Shown: positions 52,367 to 62,161, counted from the first letter of the stretch. The stretch: 64,000 nucleotides of DNA from Streptomyces lienomycini (GCF_027947595.1 NZ_CP116257.1:930001-994000); one strand, 5' to 3'. Made by a program: numbers and translations. Notes: a model not told the origin generated them from the letters alone.

Positions 52367-53344
52367 GTGTTCGCTGCAGAACGTCGCCAATTGATCCTCG
52401 AAATGGTGCGAGCGAACGGGGCCGTGTCGCTCCGTGAGCTCGCCCGCGTCGTCCAGACCTCCGAAGTGACCGTACGGCGGGACGTGCGCGCACTGGAGGC
52501 AGAAGGACTCCTCGACCGCCGGCACGGCGGTGCGGTACTGCCGGGCGGGTTCACGCGAGAGTCCGGCTTTCCGCAGAAGTCCCATCTCGCGACCGCCGAG
52601 AAGACGGCCATCGCCGATCTCGCCGCGAGCTTCGTCGAAGAGGGCGAAGCCATCGTGGTGGGAGCGGGTACCACGACGCAGGAGCTGGCACGCCGGCTCG
52701 CGCGGGTGCCCGGGCTGACCGTCGTCACCAATTCGTTGTTGGTGGCCCAGGCCCTCGCCCACGCCAACCGGGTCGAGGTCGTGATGACCGGTGGCACGCT
52801 CAGAGGGTCCAACTACGCCCTGGTGGGGTCGGGGGCCGAGCAGTCCCTGCAGGGGCTTCGGGTCTCCAAGGCATTCCTGTCCGGGAGCGGGCTGACCGCC
52901 GAGCGGGGGCTGTCCACCTCCAACATGCTGTCCGCGTCCGTCGACCGGGCGCTGGTCCAGGCCGCCGCCGAGGTCGTCGTCCTCGCCGACCACTCCAAGC
53001 TGGGTACGGACACCATGTTCCAGACCGTGCCCACCGACGTCATCACGCGTCTGGTCACCGACGAGTCGCCGGGCCACGACGACCGTGCCGCCACCGAACT
53101 CCAGGCCCTGGCCGACCAGGGCGTGCAGATCGCCGTGGCCGGTGCCTCGGGGGGTGCGGCGAACGGCGCCGGAGCCCCGGGGGGTGACGGCGTCCCGGCG
53201 CGTCAGCAGCGCCGGGACGTACCGCTTCCGGGACCGCGCCGTCAGGTTCCGGGCGCGGCGGGCGGACTGCGCTCGGCCACCGCCCTGGGTGAGCAGAACG
53301 GCGGGGCGGAGCGGGCGCGCGTCGCCGACATGCGACGCCGGTAG
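52367..53344 (+). CDS. DeoR/GlpR-family transcriptional regulator
   Basis: 325 residues. The N-terminal HTH is RRQLILEMVRANGAVSLRELARVVQTSEVTVRRDVRALEAEGLLDRRHGGAV, the classic DeoR signature. The sugar-phosphate-sensing domain (GEAIVVGAGTTTQELARRL, VTNSLLVAQAL, EVVMTGGTLR, VVVLADHSKLG) is intact. About 80 extra low-complexity Gly/Arg/Ala residues form the C-terminus. DeoR proteins respond to sugar phosphates such as deoxyribose-5-phosphate. This protein is therefore a candidate binder of the CTACGCGCGTAG operators, though no copy was seen before its own gene. TACTGT lies 7 bases before GTG 52367. Confidence 0.9.
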   Translation: MFAAERRQLILEMVRANGAVSLRELARVVQTSEVTVRRDVRALEAEGLLDRRHGGAVLPGGFTRESGFPQKSHLATAEKTAIADLAASFVEEGEAIVVGAGTTTQELARRLARVPGLTVVTNSLLVAQALAHANRVEVVMTGGTLRGSNYALVGSGAEQSLQGLRVSKAFLSGSGLTAERGLSTSNMLSASVDRALVQAAAEVVVLADHSKLGTDTMFQTVPTDVITRLVTDESPGHDDRAATELQALADQGVQIAVAGASGGAANGAGAPGGDGVPARQQRRDVPLPGPRRQVPGAAGGLRSATALGEQNGGAERARVADMRRR

Positions 53345-53346
53345 TC

Positions 53347-53430
53347 GTCGGCTGTCGGCTGTCGGCTGTCGGCTGTCGGCTGTCAGTTGTCGGCTGTCAG
53401 TTGTGAGTTGTCGGTTGTCGGTTGTTCGTT
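53347..53430 (+). repeat. Heptamer microsatellite (GTCGGCT)n
   Basis: Twelve consecutive 7-mers begin 3 bases after the DeoR stop: five GTCGGCT, then variants GTCAGTT, GTCGGCT, GTCAGTT, GTGAGTT, GTCGGTT, GTCGGTT and GTTCGTT. Variation increases towards the 3' side, as in slippage-grown repeats. Confidence 0.92.
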
Positions 53431-53460
53431 GCTGTGTGGTCTTCGGCGTGACCTTGCACG

Positions 53461-53501
53461 GACGGGGCGTCCGGCGGACCATGTCCGCCGGACGCCCCGT
53501 C
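53461..53501. terminator. Strong bidirectional terminator
   Basis: Perfect 19-bp stem (53461-53479 with 53483-53501) with a 3-base loop CAT, between the DeoR gene and the convergent accA2. Confidence 0.93.
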
Positions 53502-53516
53502 GTGTCGCGGGTGTCG

Positions 53517-55289
53517 TCAGTCCTTGATGTCGCAGATCGCGGCGCCGGACGTGATGGATGCGCCGACCTCTGCGCCCAGGCCCTTGATGGTGCCGGACTT
53601 GTGGGCGTTGAGGGGCTGTTCCATCTTCATCGCCTCGAGTACGACGATCAGGTCGCCCTCCTGGACTTCCTGGCCCTCCTCGACGGCGATCTTGACGATG
53701 GTGCCCTGCATGGGGGAGGCGAGGGTGTCGCCGGAGGCGGCGGGGCCGGACTTCTTGGCCGCGCGGCGCTTGGGGCGGGCCCCGGCCGCCAGGCCGGTGC
53801 GGGCCAGGGACATGCCGAGCGAGGAGGGGAGGGAGACCTCCAGGCGCTTGCCGCCGACCTCGACGACGACCGTCTCGCGGCCGGACTCCTCGTCCGCCTC
53901 GCCCTCCGCGGGCGCGGTGAACGGCTTGATCTCGTTGACGAACTCCGTCTCGATCCAGCGGGTGTGGACCGTGAACGGGTCGGTCGAGCCGGTCAGCTCG
54001 GGCGCGAAGGCGGCGTCGCGGACGACCTCGCGGTGGAAGGTGATGGCGGTGGCCATGCCCTCGACGTTGAACTCGTCCAGGGCGCGGGCGGCGCGCTCCA
54101 GGGCCTCCTTGCGGGTGCGGCCGGTGACGATGAGCTTGGCCAGCAGGGAGTCCCAGGCGGGGCCGATCACCGAACCCGACTCGACACCGGCGTCCAGGCG
54201 GACACCCGGTCCGGCGGGGGGATCGAAGAGGGTGACGGTGCCGGGGGCGGGCAGGAAGCCGCGGCCGGGGTCCTCGCCGTTGATGCGGAACTCGAAGGAG
54301 TGTCCGCGCAGGACGGGGTCGCCGTAGCCGAGCGCTTCGCCGTCGGCGATGCGGAACATCTCGCGGACCAGGTCGATGCCCGCGACTTCCTCGGTGACCG
54401 GGTGCTCGACCTGGAGGCGGGTGTTGACCTCCAGGAAGGAGATCGTGCCGTCCATGCCGACGAGGAACTCCACCGTGCCGGCGCCGACGTAGCCGGCCTC
54501 CTTCAGGATGGCCTTGGAGGACGCGTACAGCTGGTCGAGCTGGTCCTGGGAGAGGAAGGGCGCGGGGGCCTCCTCGACCAGCTTCTGGTGGCGGCGCTGC
54601 AGGGAGCAGTCGCGGGTGGAGACGACGACCACGTTGCCGTGGGTGTCGGCCAGGCACTGGGTCTCCACGTGCCGGGGCTTGTCGAGGTAGCGCTCGACGA
54701 AGCACTCCCCGCGGCCGAAGGCGGCCACCGCCTCGCGGACGGCGGAGTCGTACAGCTCCGGTACCTCGTCCAGGGTGCGGGCGACCTTGAGGCCGCGGCC
54801 GCCGCCGCCGAACGCGGCCTTGATCGCGATGGGCAGGCCGTGCTCCTTGGCGAAGGCGACGACCTCGTCCGCGCCGGAGACCGGGTCGGGGGTGCCGGCG
54901 ACCAGGGGGGCGCCGGCCCGCTGGGCGATGTGGCGGGCGGCGACCTTGTCGCCCAGATCGCGGATGGCGTGCGGGGGCGGGCCGATCCAGATCAGCTGGG
55001 CGTCCAGGACCGCCTGCGCGAACTCCGCGTTCTCGGAGAGGAATCCGTACCCGGGATGAATGGCGTCCGCGCCCGACTCGCGCGCGGCTTTGAGGACCTT
55101 CTCGATGTCCAGATAGCTGGTCGCGGGGGTGTCACCACCCAGGGCGAACGCCTCATCAGCGGCGCGAACATGCAATGCGTCCCGGTCCGGGTCCGCGTAG
55201 ACGGCCACGCTCGCGATCCCGGCGTCCCGGCAGGCCCGGGCCACGCGGACAGCGATTTCGCCACGATTGGCGATGAGCACCTTGCGCAC
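53517..55289 (-). CDS. accA2: Acetyl/propionyl-CoA carboxylase alpha chain (biotin carboxylase + carrier)
   Basis: 590 residues. Biotin carboxylase: [25 protein letters not shown]-grasp loop [31 protein letters not shown] (catalytic Glu/Arg) and [23 protein letters not shown] linker with an AAKKS run leads to the biotinyl domain with [11 protein letters not shown] (biotinylated Lys) near residue 555. It carboxylates biotin for the PccB/AccB carboxyltransferases. Size and position match AccA2 of S. coelicolor as I recall it. GTG 55289 is set by AAGGAGGG. A CACAC-GGA-GTGTG palindrome lies about 85 bp upstream. Confidence 0.95.
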   Translation of the reverse strand: MRKVLIANRGEIAVRVARACRDAGIASVAVYADPDRDALHVRAADEAFALGGDTPATSYLDIEKVLKAARESGADAIHPGYGFLSENAEFAQAVLDAQLIWIGPPPHAIRDLGDKVAARHIAQRAGAPLVAGTPDPVSGADEVVAFAKEHGLPIAIKAAFGGGGRGLKVARTLDEVPELYDSAVREAVAAFGRGECFVERYLDKPRHVETQCLADTHGNVVVVSTRDCSLQRRHQKLVEEAPAPFLSQDQLDQLYASSKAILKEAGYVGAGTVEFLVGMDGTISFLEVNTRLQVEHPVTEEVAGIDLVREMFRIADGEALGYGDPVLRGHSFEFRINGEDPGRGFLPAPGTVTLFDPPAGPGVRLDAGVESGSVIGPAWDSLLAKLIVTGRTRKEALERAARALDEFNVEGMATAITFHREVVRDAAFAPELTGSTDPFTVHTRWIETEFVNEIKPFTAPAEGEADEESGRETVVVEVGGKRLEVSLPSSLGMSLARTGLAAGARPKRRAAKKSGPAASGDTLASPMQGTIVKIAVEEGQEVQEGDLIVVLEAMKMEQPLNAHKSGTIKGLGAEVGASITSGAAICDIKD

Positions 55290-55372
55290 GATTGAGGCTC
55301 CCTCCTTGAAACAAGCCGAGTTTAGGGACTGCCGACACGGCACTTCGACCCGTCCCCAATGGTGAGCTTGCC

Positions 55373-55385
55373 CACACGGAGTGTG
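55373..55385. promoter_or_regulatory. Carboxylase operator copy 1, CACAC-GGA-GTGTG
   Basis: 5-3-5 inverted repeat upstream of accA2, preceded by CC as in the perfect copy at 59039. Downstream on the minus strand, TAAACT is a likely -10. Confidence 0.65.
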
Positions 55386-55420
55386 ATTCGAGGCTCGCTC
55401 GACCCGCGAAGGCCCCGCAG

Positions 55421-55432
55421 TACCGCGGTACG
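55421..55432. promoter_or_regulatory. Palindrome GTACCGCGGTAC in the accA2 upstream region
   Basis: Perfect 12-bp palindrome, 132 bp upstream of accA2 and about 290 bp before the membrane-protein gene. Within the 428-bp gap 55290-55717 it is, with the CACAC site and the promoter-like element at 55563, the only structure I can point to. Confidence 0.4.
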
Positions 55433-55562
55433 TAGGACTCCCCGGGGAAACCCTAGCCCTCCCGTGTGGTCAAGGTCTCTGTAAGGGCGTGCTGCGGGCC
55501 ACTCCGTTTCTTTGTCGAGTCCCTACTAATGGCCCAATGATTCTTTGCTCGCGGCAGACCCC

Positions 55563-55591
55563 TTGTGGCGAGGTTTACCCGTTAGTAGCGT
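55563..55591 (+). promoter_or_regulatory. Sigma-70-like promoter
   Basis: TTGTGG (55563-55568), a 17-bp spacer and TAGCGT (55586-55591) fit a vegetative promoter reading towards the membrane-protein gene at 55718. Confidence 0.45.
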
Positions 55592-55717
55592 TCCTCGTGC
55601 TGAAGGACATGCGTGGCCCGAAGGGCCTCCCTGAGGGGTAGTGGTCGGGCGGCGGGCGGGCGTACTTGGGGTAGCAGCTGTCCTGTGCGGGCAGCGGTCG
55701 GAAGTGGGTGGGGACCG

Positions 55718-56203
55718 GTGTCGGTGCGCAGGCCGGTGGCGTGGATCGTGGCGGTCGTGCTGCTCGCGGAGGCGGTCGGCGTCGTGGCGCTGAACTGGTT
55801 GCTGGGGGTCGTCGTCGACCGGCAGGACATGTCCCTGGCCGGTCTCGACCCGCACATGATGTCGGTGTCCTCGAAGATCGGCGGAATCGTCTTCGGGCTC
55901 TACTTCGCGCTGTGCGCCCTGGTCGCGCTGCTCGTGGCCCTGCGCGACCGCCCGCCCGCCGGGCTCGGCAAGGTCCTGCTGATCAGCGCGGCGGTCGTGC
56001 ACGGGCTGCTCGGCGCCTTCAGCTGGGGCCTGGTGGGCCCCGGCGCCTTCGTCTTCATGGTCGTCGTGCTGGGTCTCATCGTGCTGCTGCTGATGACGTA
56101 CGACGTTCGGGAGGAGCCGGCCGCCGCCGGGCAGCGGCCCGAGGGCGGCAAGGGCGGCGACGGCGCCCCGGTCAGCCCTCCACCGGCGCCCACAACTCCG
56201 TGA
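55718..56203 (+). CDS. Small integral membrane protein
   Basis: 161 residues with four hydrophobic segments ([86 protein letters not shown]) and a Gly/Pro-rich tail. The first loop contains [16 protein letters not shown]. No enzymatic motif is present. It lies between accA2 and maf, and its 3' end overlaps maf (opposite strand) by 32 bp. GTG 55718 is chosen at the start of the first positively charged helix; an extension upstream to 55613 has no support. Confidence 0.8.
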   Translation: MSVRRPVAWIVAVVLLAEAVGVVALNWLLGVVVDRQDMSLAGLDPHMMSVSSKIGGIVFGLYFALCALVALLVALRDRPPAGLGKVLLISAAVVHGLLGAFSWGLVGPGAFVFMVVVLGLIVLLLMTYDVREEPAAAGQRPEGGKGGDGAPVSPPPAPTTP

Positions 56204-56789
56204 TACCGACACCCAGTTCGGCGAGAAGGCGCCGCAGCAGGGGCAGGCTGAGGCCGATGACGTTGCCGTGGTCGCCCTCGATGCCGTCGATGAACGGGGC
56301 CGAGCGGCCGTCCAGGGTGAACGCCCCGGCGACGTACAGGGGCTCGCCCGAGGCCACGTAGGCGGCGATCTCGTCGTCGGTCGGCTCGCCGAAGCGGACG
56401 ACGGTGGAGGCGGTCGCCGAGACATGGCGGCCGGAGGCGGTGTCCCAGACGCAGTGGCCGGTCTGCAGCGTGCCCGCCCGGCCGCGCATCGCCTTCCAGC
56501 GGGCGGTGGCCTCCTCGGCGTCGGCCGGCTTGCCGAGCGCCCGGCCGTCCAGGTCGAGCACCGAGTCGCAGCCGATCACCAGGGCGCCGTGCACCTCCGG
56601 CCGCGCGGCCACGACGGAGGCCTTCGCCTCGGCCAGGGCGAGGGCCAGCTCGGCGGGGGTGGGCGCGGAAACGGCCTCCTCGTCCACGCCGCTCACCAGC
56701 ACCTCGGGGGCGAGTCCGGCCTGGCGCAGCAGGCCGAGCCGGGCCGGGGACTGGGAGGCGAGGACGAGTCGGCGGGGCTGAGCAGTCAT
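56172..56789 (-). CDS. maf: Maf-family nucleotide pyrophosphatase
   Basis: 205 residues. [20 protein letters not shown] (ASxSPxR motif), VDEE and [24 protein letters not shown] (catalytic Asp region), TGHCVWD and [20 protein letters not shown] (the conserved GD/NV..GLP-type end). Maf proteins hydrolyse non-canonical or canonical NTPs in the cytoplasm and are linked to septation control. It may be cotranscribed upstream of accA2's region, but they are not adjacent. Confidence 0.93.
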   Translation of the reverse strand: MTAQPRRLVLASQSPARLGLLRQAGLAPEVLVSGVDEEAVSAPTPAELALALAEAKASVVAARPEVHGALVIGCDSVLDLDGRALGKPADAEEATARWKAMRGRAGTLQTGHCVWDTASGRHVSATASTVVRFGEPTDDEIAAYVASGEPLYVAGAFTLDGRSAPFIDGIEGDHGNVIGLSLPLLRRLLAELGVGITELWAPVEG

Positions 56790-56868
56790 GGGGTCAGGGT
56801 AGTCACCCGGGCGGGGGCGCTCATTCCGGACCGAGGACATCCCGGACCGAGGTCATCTCAGAGCCAGG

Positions 56869-56997
56869 TCATCTCAGACCGAGCACGATCATCGCCAGGA
56901 CCATCGCCAGCGCCAGGAAGACGCCGAGCCGCCGCAGCATGTCCTGCGTGTCGCGCAGTTCTTCGGGCGGCTTGTTCTCGGGGTCGGACCACAGCAT
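56869..56997 (-). CDS. 42-residue single-helix membrane protein (MmpB-like)
   Basis: The frame reads MLWSDPENKPPEELRDTQDM and continues LRRLGVFLALAMVLAMIVLGLR. It has a charged cytoplasmic half and one membrane helix at residues about 24-41. Size, position between maf and the carboxylase epsilon gene, and the PPEELRDTQDMLRR stretch fit the small Streptomyces protein I know as morphogenic membrane protein MmpB. That identification is from memory. Short direct repeats (GGTCATCTCAGA, twice) flank the stop codon. Confidence 0.72.
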   Translation of the reverse strand: MLWSDPENKPPEELRDTQDMLRRLGVFLALAMVLAMIVLGLR

Positions 56998-57106
56998 GCC
57001 ACCAGCGTGCGGCTTGGACGGGGGCGGCGACTTGAGTATGGGTACTCAGATCGGGGCGCGGGGTTGCGGTGATGTGCGCGGTTCCCCGCGCCCCTGGGAG
57101 GTCCGC

Positions 57107-57316
57107 TTAGCTCGGCCAGAACGTACGGGTCCATGACGTCGGGCCCGGGTGGGGCAGGCGGTGGGCCGCGATGCGGGACGGGTCCGACCACGCGTCGCGT
57201 GGGGCCTCGGCGGTGGACGGCTCGGATTCCGTCGCCACGGCGCGGGCCCTGACCACTGTCAGGGCGGCGGCGAGTTCTTCCGGGGAGGGGTTTCCCCGTA
57301 CGACCTTGATGGTCAC
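57107..57316 (-). CDS. Acyl-CoA carboxylase epsilon subunit
   Basis: 69 residues. VTIKVVRGNPSPEELAAALTVVRARA is the diagnostic AccE/PccE N-terminus, followed by a Ser/Ala linker and RIAAHRLPHPGPTSWTRTFWPS, the conserved Trp-rich end. Epsilon subunits stabilise actinobacterial carboxylase complexes of alpha (AccA2) and beta (PccB) chains. AGGAGC lies 7 bases before GTG 57316. It starts 38 bp after the pccB stop and is in the same operon. Confidence 0.93.
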   Translation of the reverse strand: MTIKVVRGNPSPEELAAALTVVRARAVATESEPSTAEAPRDAWSDPSRIAAHRLPHPGPTSWTRTFWPS

Positions 57317-57354
57317 AGCGGCTCCTTCCGGAGGGATCGGGGGGGTGCGGGGGG

Positions 57355-58947
57355 TCAGAGGGGGATGTTGCCGTGCTTCTTGGGGGGCAGGCTCTCGCGC
57401 TTGGTGCGGAGCTGGCGCAGGCCGCGCACGATGTGGCGGCGGGTGTCGGAGGGCATGATCACGGCGTCGACGTAGCCGCGTTCGGCCGCCGTGTAGGGGT
57501 TGAGGAGGGCGTCCTCGTACTCCTGGATCAGGCGGGCGCGGGTGGCCTCGGCGTCGTCGCCCGCGTCGGCGATGGTGCGGCGGTGCAGGATGTTGACCGC
57601 GCCCTGGGCGCCCATGACGGCGATCTGGGCGGTGGGCCAGGCCAGGTTGAGGTCGGCGCCCAGGTGCTTGGAGCCCATGACGTCGTAGGCGCCGCCGAAG
57701 GCCTTGCGGGTGATGACCGTGATGAGCGGCACCGTGGCCTCGGCGTAGGCGAAGATCAGCTTGGCGCCGCGGCGGATGATGCCGTCGTGCTCCTGGTCGA
57801 CGCCGGGCAGGAAGCCGGGGACGTCGACGAAGGTGAGCACGGGGACGTTGAAGGCGTCGCAGGTGCGCACGAAGCGTGCCGCCTTCTCGGAGGCGGTGAT
57901 GTCCAGGCACCCGGCGAACTGCATGGGCTGGTTGGCGACGATGCCGACCGGGCGGCCCTCGACGCGGCCGAAGCCGGTGAGGATGTTCGGCGCGAACAGG
58001 GGCTGGGTCTCGAAGAACTCGGCGTCGTCCAGGACGTGCTCGATGACGGAGTGCATGTCGTAGGGCTGGTTCGCCGAGTCCGGGACGATCGCGTCCAGCT
58101 CGGCGTCCTCGTCCGTGACCGCCAGGTCCGCCTCCTCGGGGAAGGCGGGGGGCTCGGAGAGGTTGTTGGACGGCAGGTACGACAGGAGCTGCTTGACGTA
58201 CTCGACCGCGTCCTTCTCGTCGCCCGCCATGTGGTGGGCCACGCCCGAGGTGGAGTTGTGGGTGCGGGCGCCGCCCAGCTCCTCGAAGCCGACGTCCTCG
58301 CCGGTGACGGTCTTGATGACGTCGGGGCCGGTGATGAACATGTGGCTGGTCTGGTCGACCATCACCGTGAAGTCGGTGATCGCGGGGGAGTAGACCGCGC
58401 CGCCCGCGCACGGGCCGACGACCAGGCTGATCTGGGGGATCACGCCGGAGGCGTGGGTGTTGCGGCGGAAGATCTCGCCGTAGGCGCCGAGGGAGGCGAC
58501 GCCCTCCTGGATGCGGGCGCCGCCGGAGTCGTTGATGCCGATGACGGGGCAGCCGGTCTTGAGGGCGAAGTCCATCACCTTGACGATCTTCTGGCCGTAG
58601 ACCTCGCCCAGCGCGCCGCCGAAGACGGTGAAGTCCTGGGAGAACACGGCGACGGGCCGGCCGTCGACGGTGCCGTAGCCGGTGACGACGCCGTCGCCGT
58701 AGGGGCGGTTGTTCTCCAGGCCGAAGTTGGTGGAGCGGTGCCGGGCGAACTCGTCCAGCTCGACGAACGAGCCCTCGTCCAGCAGGAGGTCGATGCGCTC
58801 ACGGGCCGTCAGCTTGCCCTTGGCGTGCTGCTTCTCCACGGCGCGTTCCGAACCGGCGTGCGTCGCCTCCTCGATACGGCGCCTGAGATCCGCGAGCTTG
58901 CCCGCGGTCGTGTGGATGTCGGGCTGCTGCTCTTCCGGCTCGGACAT
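57355..58947 (-). CDS. pccB: Propionyl-CoA carboxylase beta chain
   Basis: 530 residues, a carboxyltransferase making methylmalonyl-CoA from propionyl-CoA and carboxybiotin. The N half shows [47 protein letters not shown] and [17 protein letters not shown] (first oxyanion hole). The C half shows [25 protein letters not shown] and [13 protein letters not shown] (second oxyanion hole). The Asp in the FVD(V/T)PGF-region selectivity site supports propionyl specificity, as in S. coelicolor PccB. A CCCACAC-CTA-GTGTGGG palindrome lies about 90 bp upstream, shared with divergent birA. Confidence 0.95.
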   Translation of the reverse strand: MSEPEEQQPDIHTTAGKLADLRRRIEEATHAGSERAVEKQHAKGKLTARERIDLLLDEGSFVELDEFARHRSTNFGLENNRPYGDGVVTGYGTVDGRPVAVFSQDFTVFGGALGEVYGQKIVKVMDFALKTGCPVIGINDSGGARIQEGVASLGAYGEIFRRNTHASGVIPQISLVVGPCAGGAVYSPAITDFTVMVDQTSHMFITGPDVIKTVTGEDVGFEELGGARTHNSTSGVAHHMAGDEKDAVEYVKQLLSYLPSNNLSEPPAFPEEADLAVTDEDAELDAIVPDSANQPYDMHSVIEHVLDDAEFFETQPLFAPNILTGFGRVEGRPVGIVANQPMQFAGCLDITASEKAARFVRTCDAFNVPVLTFVDVPGFLPGVDQEHDGIIRRGAKLIFAYAEATVPLITVITRKAFGGAYDVMGSKHLGADLNLAWPTAQIAVMGAQGAVNILHRRTIADAGDDAEATRARLIQEYEDALLNPYTAAERGYVDAVIMPSDTRRHIVRGLRQLRTKRESLPPKKHGNIPL

Positions 58948-59038
58948 CGGGATGCGGCTCCCTGCCTGCTCAAAAACGGGGGGACGGTTACTCATCCGTA
59001 GAGTAGTAGGGGCCCTTCCGATCGGCAGTGCGGTGTTT

Positions 59039-59055
59039 CCCACACCTAGTGTGGG
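59039..59055. promoter_or_regulatory. Carboxylase operator copy 2, CCCACAC-CTA-GTGTGGG
   Basis: Perfect 7-3-7 inverted repeat in the pccB/birA intergenic region. It contains TAGTGT (59047-59052), the probable -10 of birA, 7 bases before the birA ATG. Its core matches the site upstream of accA2. Confidence 0.8.
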
Positions 59056-59059
59056 TTGC

Positions 59060-59938
59060 ATGACGCCCCGAGATTCCTCCGACTCTCCGAACGACGCCCC
59101 GCACAGCCGGTGGTCCGACCTGGACCGGCCGCCCCTCAACGGCACCGCCCTGCGCCGGGGCCTGGTACGGGAGGGGGGCCTGTGGCGGCAGGTGGACGTG
59201 GTGCAGCGCACCGGCTCCACCAACTCCGACCTCGTGGCCCGCGCCGCGGAAGGGGATCTGGCCGAGGGGGTCGTCCTCGTCGCCGAGGAGCAGAGCGCCG
59301 CGCGGGGACGCCTGGACCGGCGGTGGACGGCGCCGCCGCGCTCCGGGCTGTTCTTCTCCGTACTGCTGCGGCCCGCCGAGGTCCCCGTGACCCGCTGGGG
59401 CTGGCTGCCGCTGCTCACCGGCGTCGCCGTGGCGACCGGGCTGTCCCGCGTCGCGGGCGTCGACACCGCCCTGAAGTGGCCCAACGACCTGCTGGTGACG
59501 GTGGGCGGCGAGGAGCGCAAGGCCGGCGGCATCCTGGCCGAGCGGGCCGGGACCGACGGCGTCGTCATCGGCGTCGGCATCAACGTCAGCCTGCGGGCGG
59601 ACGAGCTGCCGGTCCCGCGGGCCGGGTCCCTGGCGCTCGCCGGGGCCACCGGCACCGACCGGGACCCGCTGCTGCGCGGGGTACTGCGGTCGCTGGAAGA
59701 CTGGTACGGGCGCTGGCGGGCGGCCGACGGCGACCCGGCGGCCAGCGGACTCCAGGAGACCTACGCGGCGGGGTGCGCGACGCTCGGCCGCATGGTGCGG
59801 GCGGAGCTGCCGGGCGACCGGTCGCTCGTGGGGGAGGCCGTCGCCGTGGACGGGGACGGACGGCTGGTGCTGGCGACGGAGGCGGGGGTGCAGGAGCCGG
59901 TGGGCGCGGGCGACATCGTGCACCTGCGGTTGGCGTGA
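59060..59938 (+). CDS. birA: Biotin protein ligase
   Basis: 292 residues. It attaches biotin to carrier lysines such as that in AccA2 (EAMKMEQ). [48 protein letters not shown] (biotin/ATP loop, GRxxR-like), LKWPNDLLV and KAGGILAE are intact, and the C-terminal SH3-like domain ends [12 protein letters not shown]. No N-terminal DNA-binding winged helix precedes the catalytic domain, so unlike E. coli BirA it should not act as a repressor. It is divergent from pccB with the palindrome covering its promoter. Confidence 0.95.
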   Translation: MTPRDSSDSPNDAPHSRWSDLDRPPLNGTALRRGLVREGGLWRQVDVVQRTGSTNSDLVARAAEGDLAEGVVLVAEEQSAARGRLDRRWTAPPRSGLFFSVLLRPAEVPVTRWGWLPLLTGVAVATGLSRVAGVDTALKWPNDLLVTVGGEERKAGGILAERAGTDGVVIGVGINVSLRADELPVPRAGSLALAGATGTDRDPLLRGVLRSLEDWYGRWRAADGDPAASGLQETYAAGCATLGRMVRAELPGDRSLVGEAVAVDGDGRLVLATEAGVQEPVGAGDIVHLRLA

Positions 59939-60053
59939 GCGCGACTCCGGGGCACTCTCGGAGTGCGGGCCGCACCGGAGTGAGCTGGGGCACACCTGAC
60001 GTAAAGTTGGGGCCGGTCGAACCTGACCGCGGCAGATCGGAAGGGCAGCAGGC

Positions 60054-61199
60054 GTGAGCGTCGACGACACGGGCTCCGGCGCGGACGGGGACGGCCGGGT
60101 GGACCCCGAGCCCGCCCCGGACTCCGCCGACCCCGGGGAGGACCCGCTCGCACTGCGCCTCGAGGGGCTCATCCTGGGCGCCGAGCGCCGCTACACCCCC
60201 TTCCAGGCCGCCCGCAGCGCGGGCGTCTCCATGGAGCTCGCCTCCCGTTTCTGGCGGGCCATGGGCTTCGCCGACATCGGGCAGGCCAAGGCGCTCACCG
60301 AGGCCGACGTCCTCGCCCTGCGGCGCCTTGCCGGTCTGGTGGAGGCGGGGCTGCTGAGCGAGGCGATGGCCGTCCAGGTCGCCCGGTCCACGGGACAGAC
60401 CACCGCCCGGTTGGCCGAGTGGCAGATCGACTCCTTCCTGGAGGGCCTGACCGAGCCCCCCGAGCCCGGGATGACGCGCACCGAGGTCACATATCCCATC
60501 GTCGAGCTGCTCCTTCCCGAACTGCAGGAGTTCCTCGTCTACGTCTGGCGGCGCCAGCTCGCCGCCTCGGCCGGCCGCGTCATCCAGGCCGGGGACGACG
60601 AGGAGATGGTGGACCGGCGGCTCGCCGTCGGCTTCGCCGACCTGGTCGGCTTCACGCGGCTGACCCGGCGGATGGAGGAGGAGGAGCTCGGCGAGCTGGT
60701 CGAGGCCTTCGAGACCACCTCCGCCGACCTGGTGGCCGCGCGCGGCGGGCGGCTGGTCAAGACCCTCGGCGACGAGGTGCTGTACGCCGCCGACGACGCC
60801 GGTACGGCCGCCGAGATCGCGCTGCTCCTCGTCGAGACGATGGCCCACGACGAGACCATGCCGGAACTGCGCGTCGGCATCGCCTTCGGCACGGTCACCA
60901 CGCGGATGGGCGACGTCTTCGGCACCACCGTCAACCTGGCCTCCCGGCTCACCTCGATAGCGCCCAAGGACGCGGTCCTCGTCGACTCCGCCTTCGCGGA
61001 GGAGCTGATCCGCACCCGCGACGCCCCGGCCTCGGAGTCGGCCGCGGCCGAGGAGGCCGCCGCGGCGGAGAAGGAGGGCGAGGAGCCGCCGGTGTACCGG
61101 TTCGCGCTCCAGCCGATGTGGCAGCGGCCGGTCCGCGGTCTCGGCGTGGTCGAACCGTGGCTGCTCACGCGCCGGGCGGACGGCGGCGGGGAGGCGTAG
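60054..61199 (+). CDS. cya: Class III adenylate cyclase
   Basis: 381 residues, without membrane helices. The N-terminal about 170 residues include a MerR/HTH-like helical part (FQAARSAGVSMELASRFWRAMGFADIGQAKALTEADVLALRRLAGLV), as in the mycobacterial pH-sensing type (Rv1264-like autoinhibitory domain). The catalytic domain begins AVGFADLVGFTRLTRRM (metal Asp) and continues GGRLVKTLGDEVLYA (second Asp) and GTTVNLASRLTSIAPK (transition-state Asn/Arg). It makes cAMP, needed in S. coelicolor for germination and secondary metabolism (literature on Cya). AAGGGCAGCAGG precedes GTG 60054. Confidence 0.94.
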   Translation: MSVDDTGSGADGDGRVDPEPAPDSADPGEDPLALRLEGLILGAERRYTPFQAARSAGVSMELASRFWRAMGFADIGQAKALTEADVLALRRLAGLVEAGLLSEAMAVQVARSTGQTTARLAEWQIDSFLEGLTEPPEPGMTRTEVTYPIVELLLPELQEFLVYVWRRQLAASAGRVIQAGDDEEMVDRRLAVGFADLVGFTRLTRRMEEEELGELVEAFETTSADLVAARGGRLVKTLGDEVLYAADDAGTAAEIALLLVETMAHDETMPELRVGIAFGTVTTRMGDVFGTTVNLASRLTSIAPKDAVLVDSAFAEELIRTRDAPASESAAAEEAAAAEKEGEEPPVYRFALQPMWQRPVRGLGVVEPWLLTRRADGGGEA

Positions 61200-61249
61200 G
61201 CCCTCACCCGGGCGCCGGGCGCCGGGCGCCAGGTCCTGGGTCCCGGTCG

Positions 61250-61975
61250 TCAGCCGTCGAGCAGGTCGACGCAGAGGCCGATGACGGGCACGCACAGGCC
61301 CGGATCGTCGGGGCCCTGCCCCGGGTCGGGGGCCGGTGGAGGGTTGGCGCCCGCCGACGGGGTCGGGGCGGGGCGGGGCGCCGCGGGGTCGGACCGCGAG
61401 GGCCGCGGAGCGTGCGGGGCCGCCGGAGCCCGCTCGGCCTCGTCCGCTCCTGCTCCTGCTCCCGCTCTCCTTCCGTCTCCTCTGTCCGCCGCCCGTCCCG
61501 CTTCCCTTCCTTCGTCCCGCTCCCCGGCCCGCCGCCCGTCGGGGGAGCCGGGCACGGGCGCGGCGGTGGCGGGTGGAGCGTGCGGGGGGCTCGCGGACGG
61601 GCCCGGTATGCGCCCCGGTACGGCGCTCGGTCCCGGGGAGCCGTTCAGACCGCCCATGGCGGAGGTCGCCGAAGGGCTCGCTCCGGGCGTCCGTATCCGG
61701 TCGGTGCCGTCGGCGGTGGGCGTCGTCGCCCGGCCCGTGGCGCCGTCGACGCGTGAACCCGCCCGGGCGGCCGGGTCGTCCACGTCACCACCCGGCTCGG
61801 GCAGCAGAGGTACGAGGGCCAGGGCGCCGGCCGCCAGGGCGAGGCCGCCCGCGGCCAGCAGCACCCTGCGGGGGCCGGGCCGACGGTGCCGACCGCGGCG
61901 GCCCCACGGGTGCCGCGGCTTCGTCGGTGTGCCGGTCGTCTCCGGTGTGCCGGTCGTCGTCACCGTCGTCGTCAT
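61250..61975 (-). CDS. Low-complexity membrane-anchored protein
   Basis: 241 residues. The short Thr/Pro N-terminus with an Arg-rich patch (PRHPWGRRGRHRRPGPRR) and one helix (VLLAAGGLALAAGALALVPLLP) suggest an inside-N, outside-C anchor. The following about 150 residues are Pro/Ala/Ser/Arg/Glu-rich and disordered. The chain ends in a compact CVPVIGLCVDLLDG with two Cys. Function is unknown. The disordered spacer with a conserved short Cys-containing end suggests a displayed tip (inference). Confidence 0.7.
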   Translation of the reverse strand: MTTTVTTTGTPETTGTPTKPRHPWGRRGRHRRPGPRRVLLAAGGLALAAGALALVPLLPEPGGDVDDPAARAGSRVDGATGRATTPTADGTDRIRTPGASPSATSAMGGLNGSPGPSAVPGRIPGPSASPPHAPPATAAPVPGSPDGRRAGERDEGREAGRAADRGDGRRAGAGAGADEAERAPAAPHAPRPSRSDPAAPRPAPTPSAGANPPPAPDPGQGPDDPGLCVPVIGLCVDLLDG

Positions 61976-62161
61976 GATCCCTCCCGAGCGCCCGCGCCGC
62001 CCCGCCGCGCTGTGGCGGAGCGACGCTACGGGCTCCCGTCGCCCGGGGCGCGGGGGTCGACCGGATGTCACTCGAACGGGTAAGCGGGGCGGGGGTGGGG
62101 CGCGGGCGCGTCCGGCCTTCCCTCCGTGCGGATCGGCCTGCGATGATCGGGCCGTCGACTT

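Noticed and set aside
53345..53430. Heptamer repeat as a CRISPR-like array
   Set aside because: Units are contiguous 7-mers without spacers.
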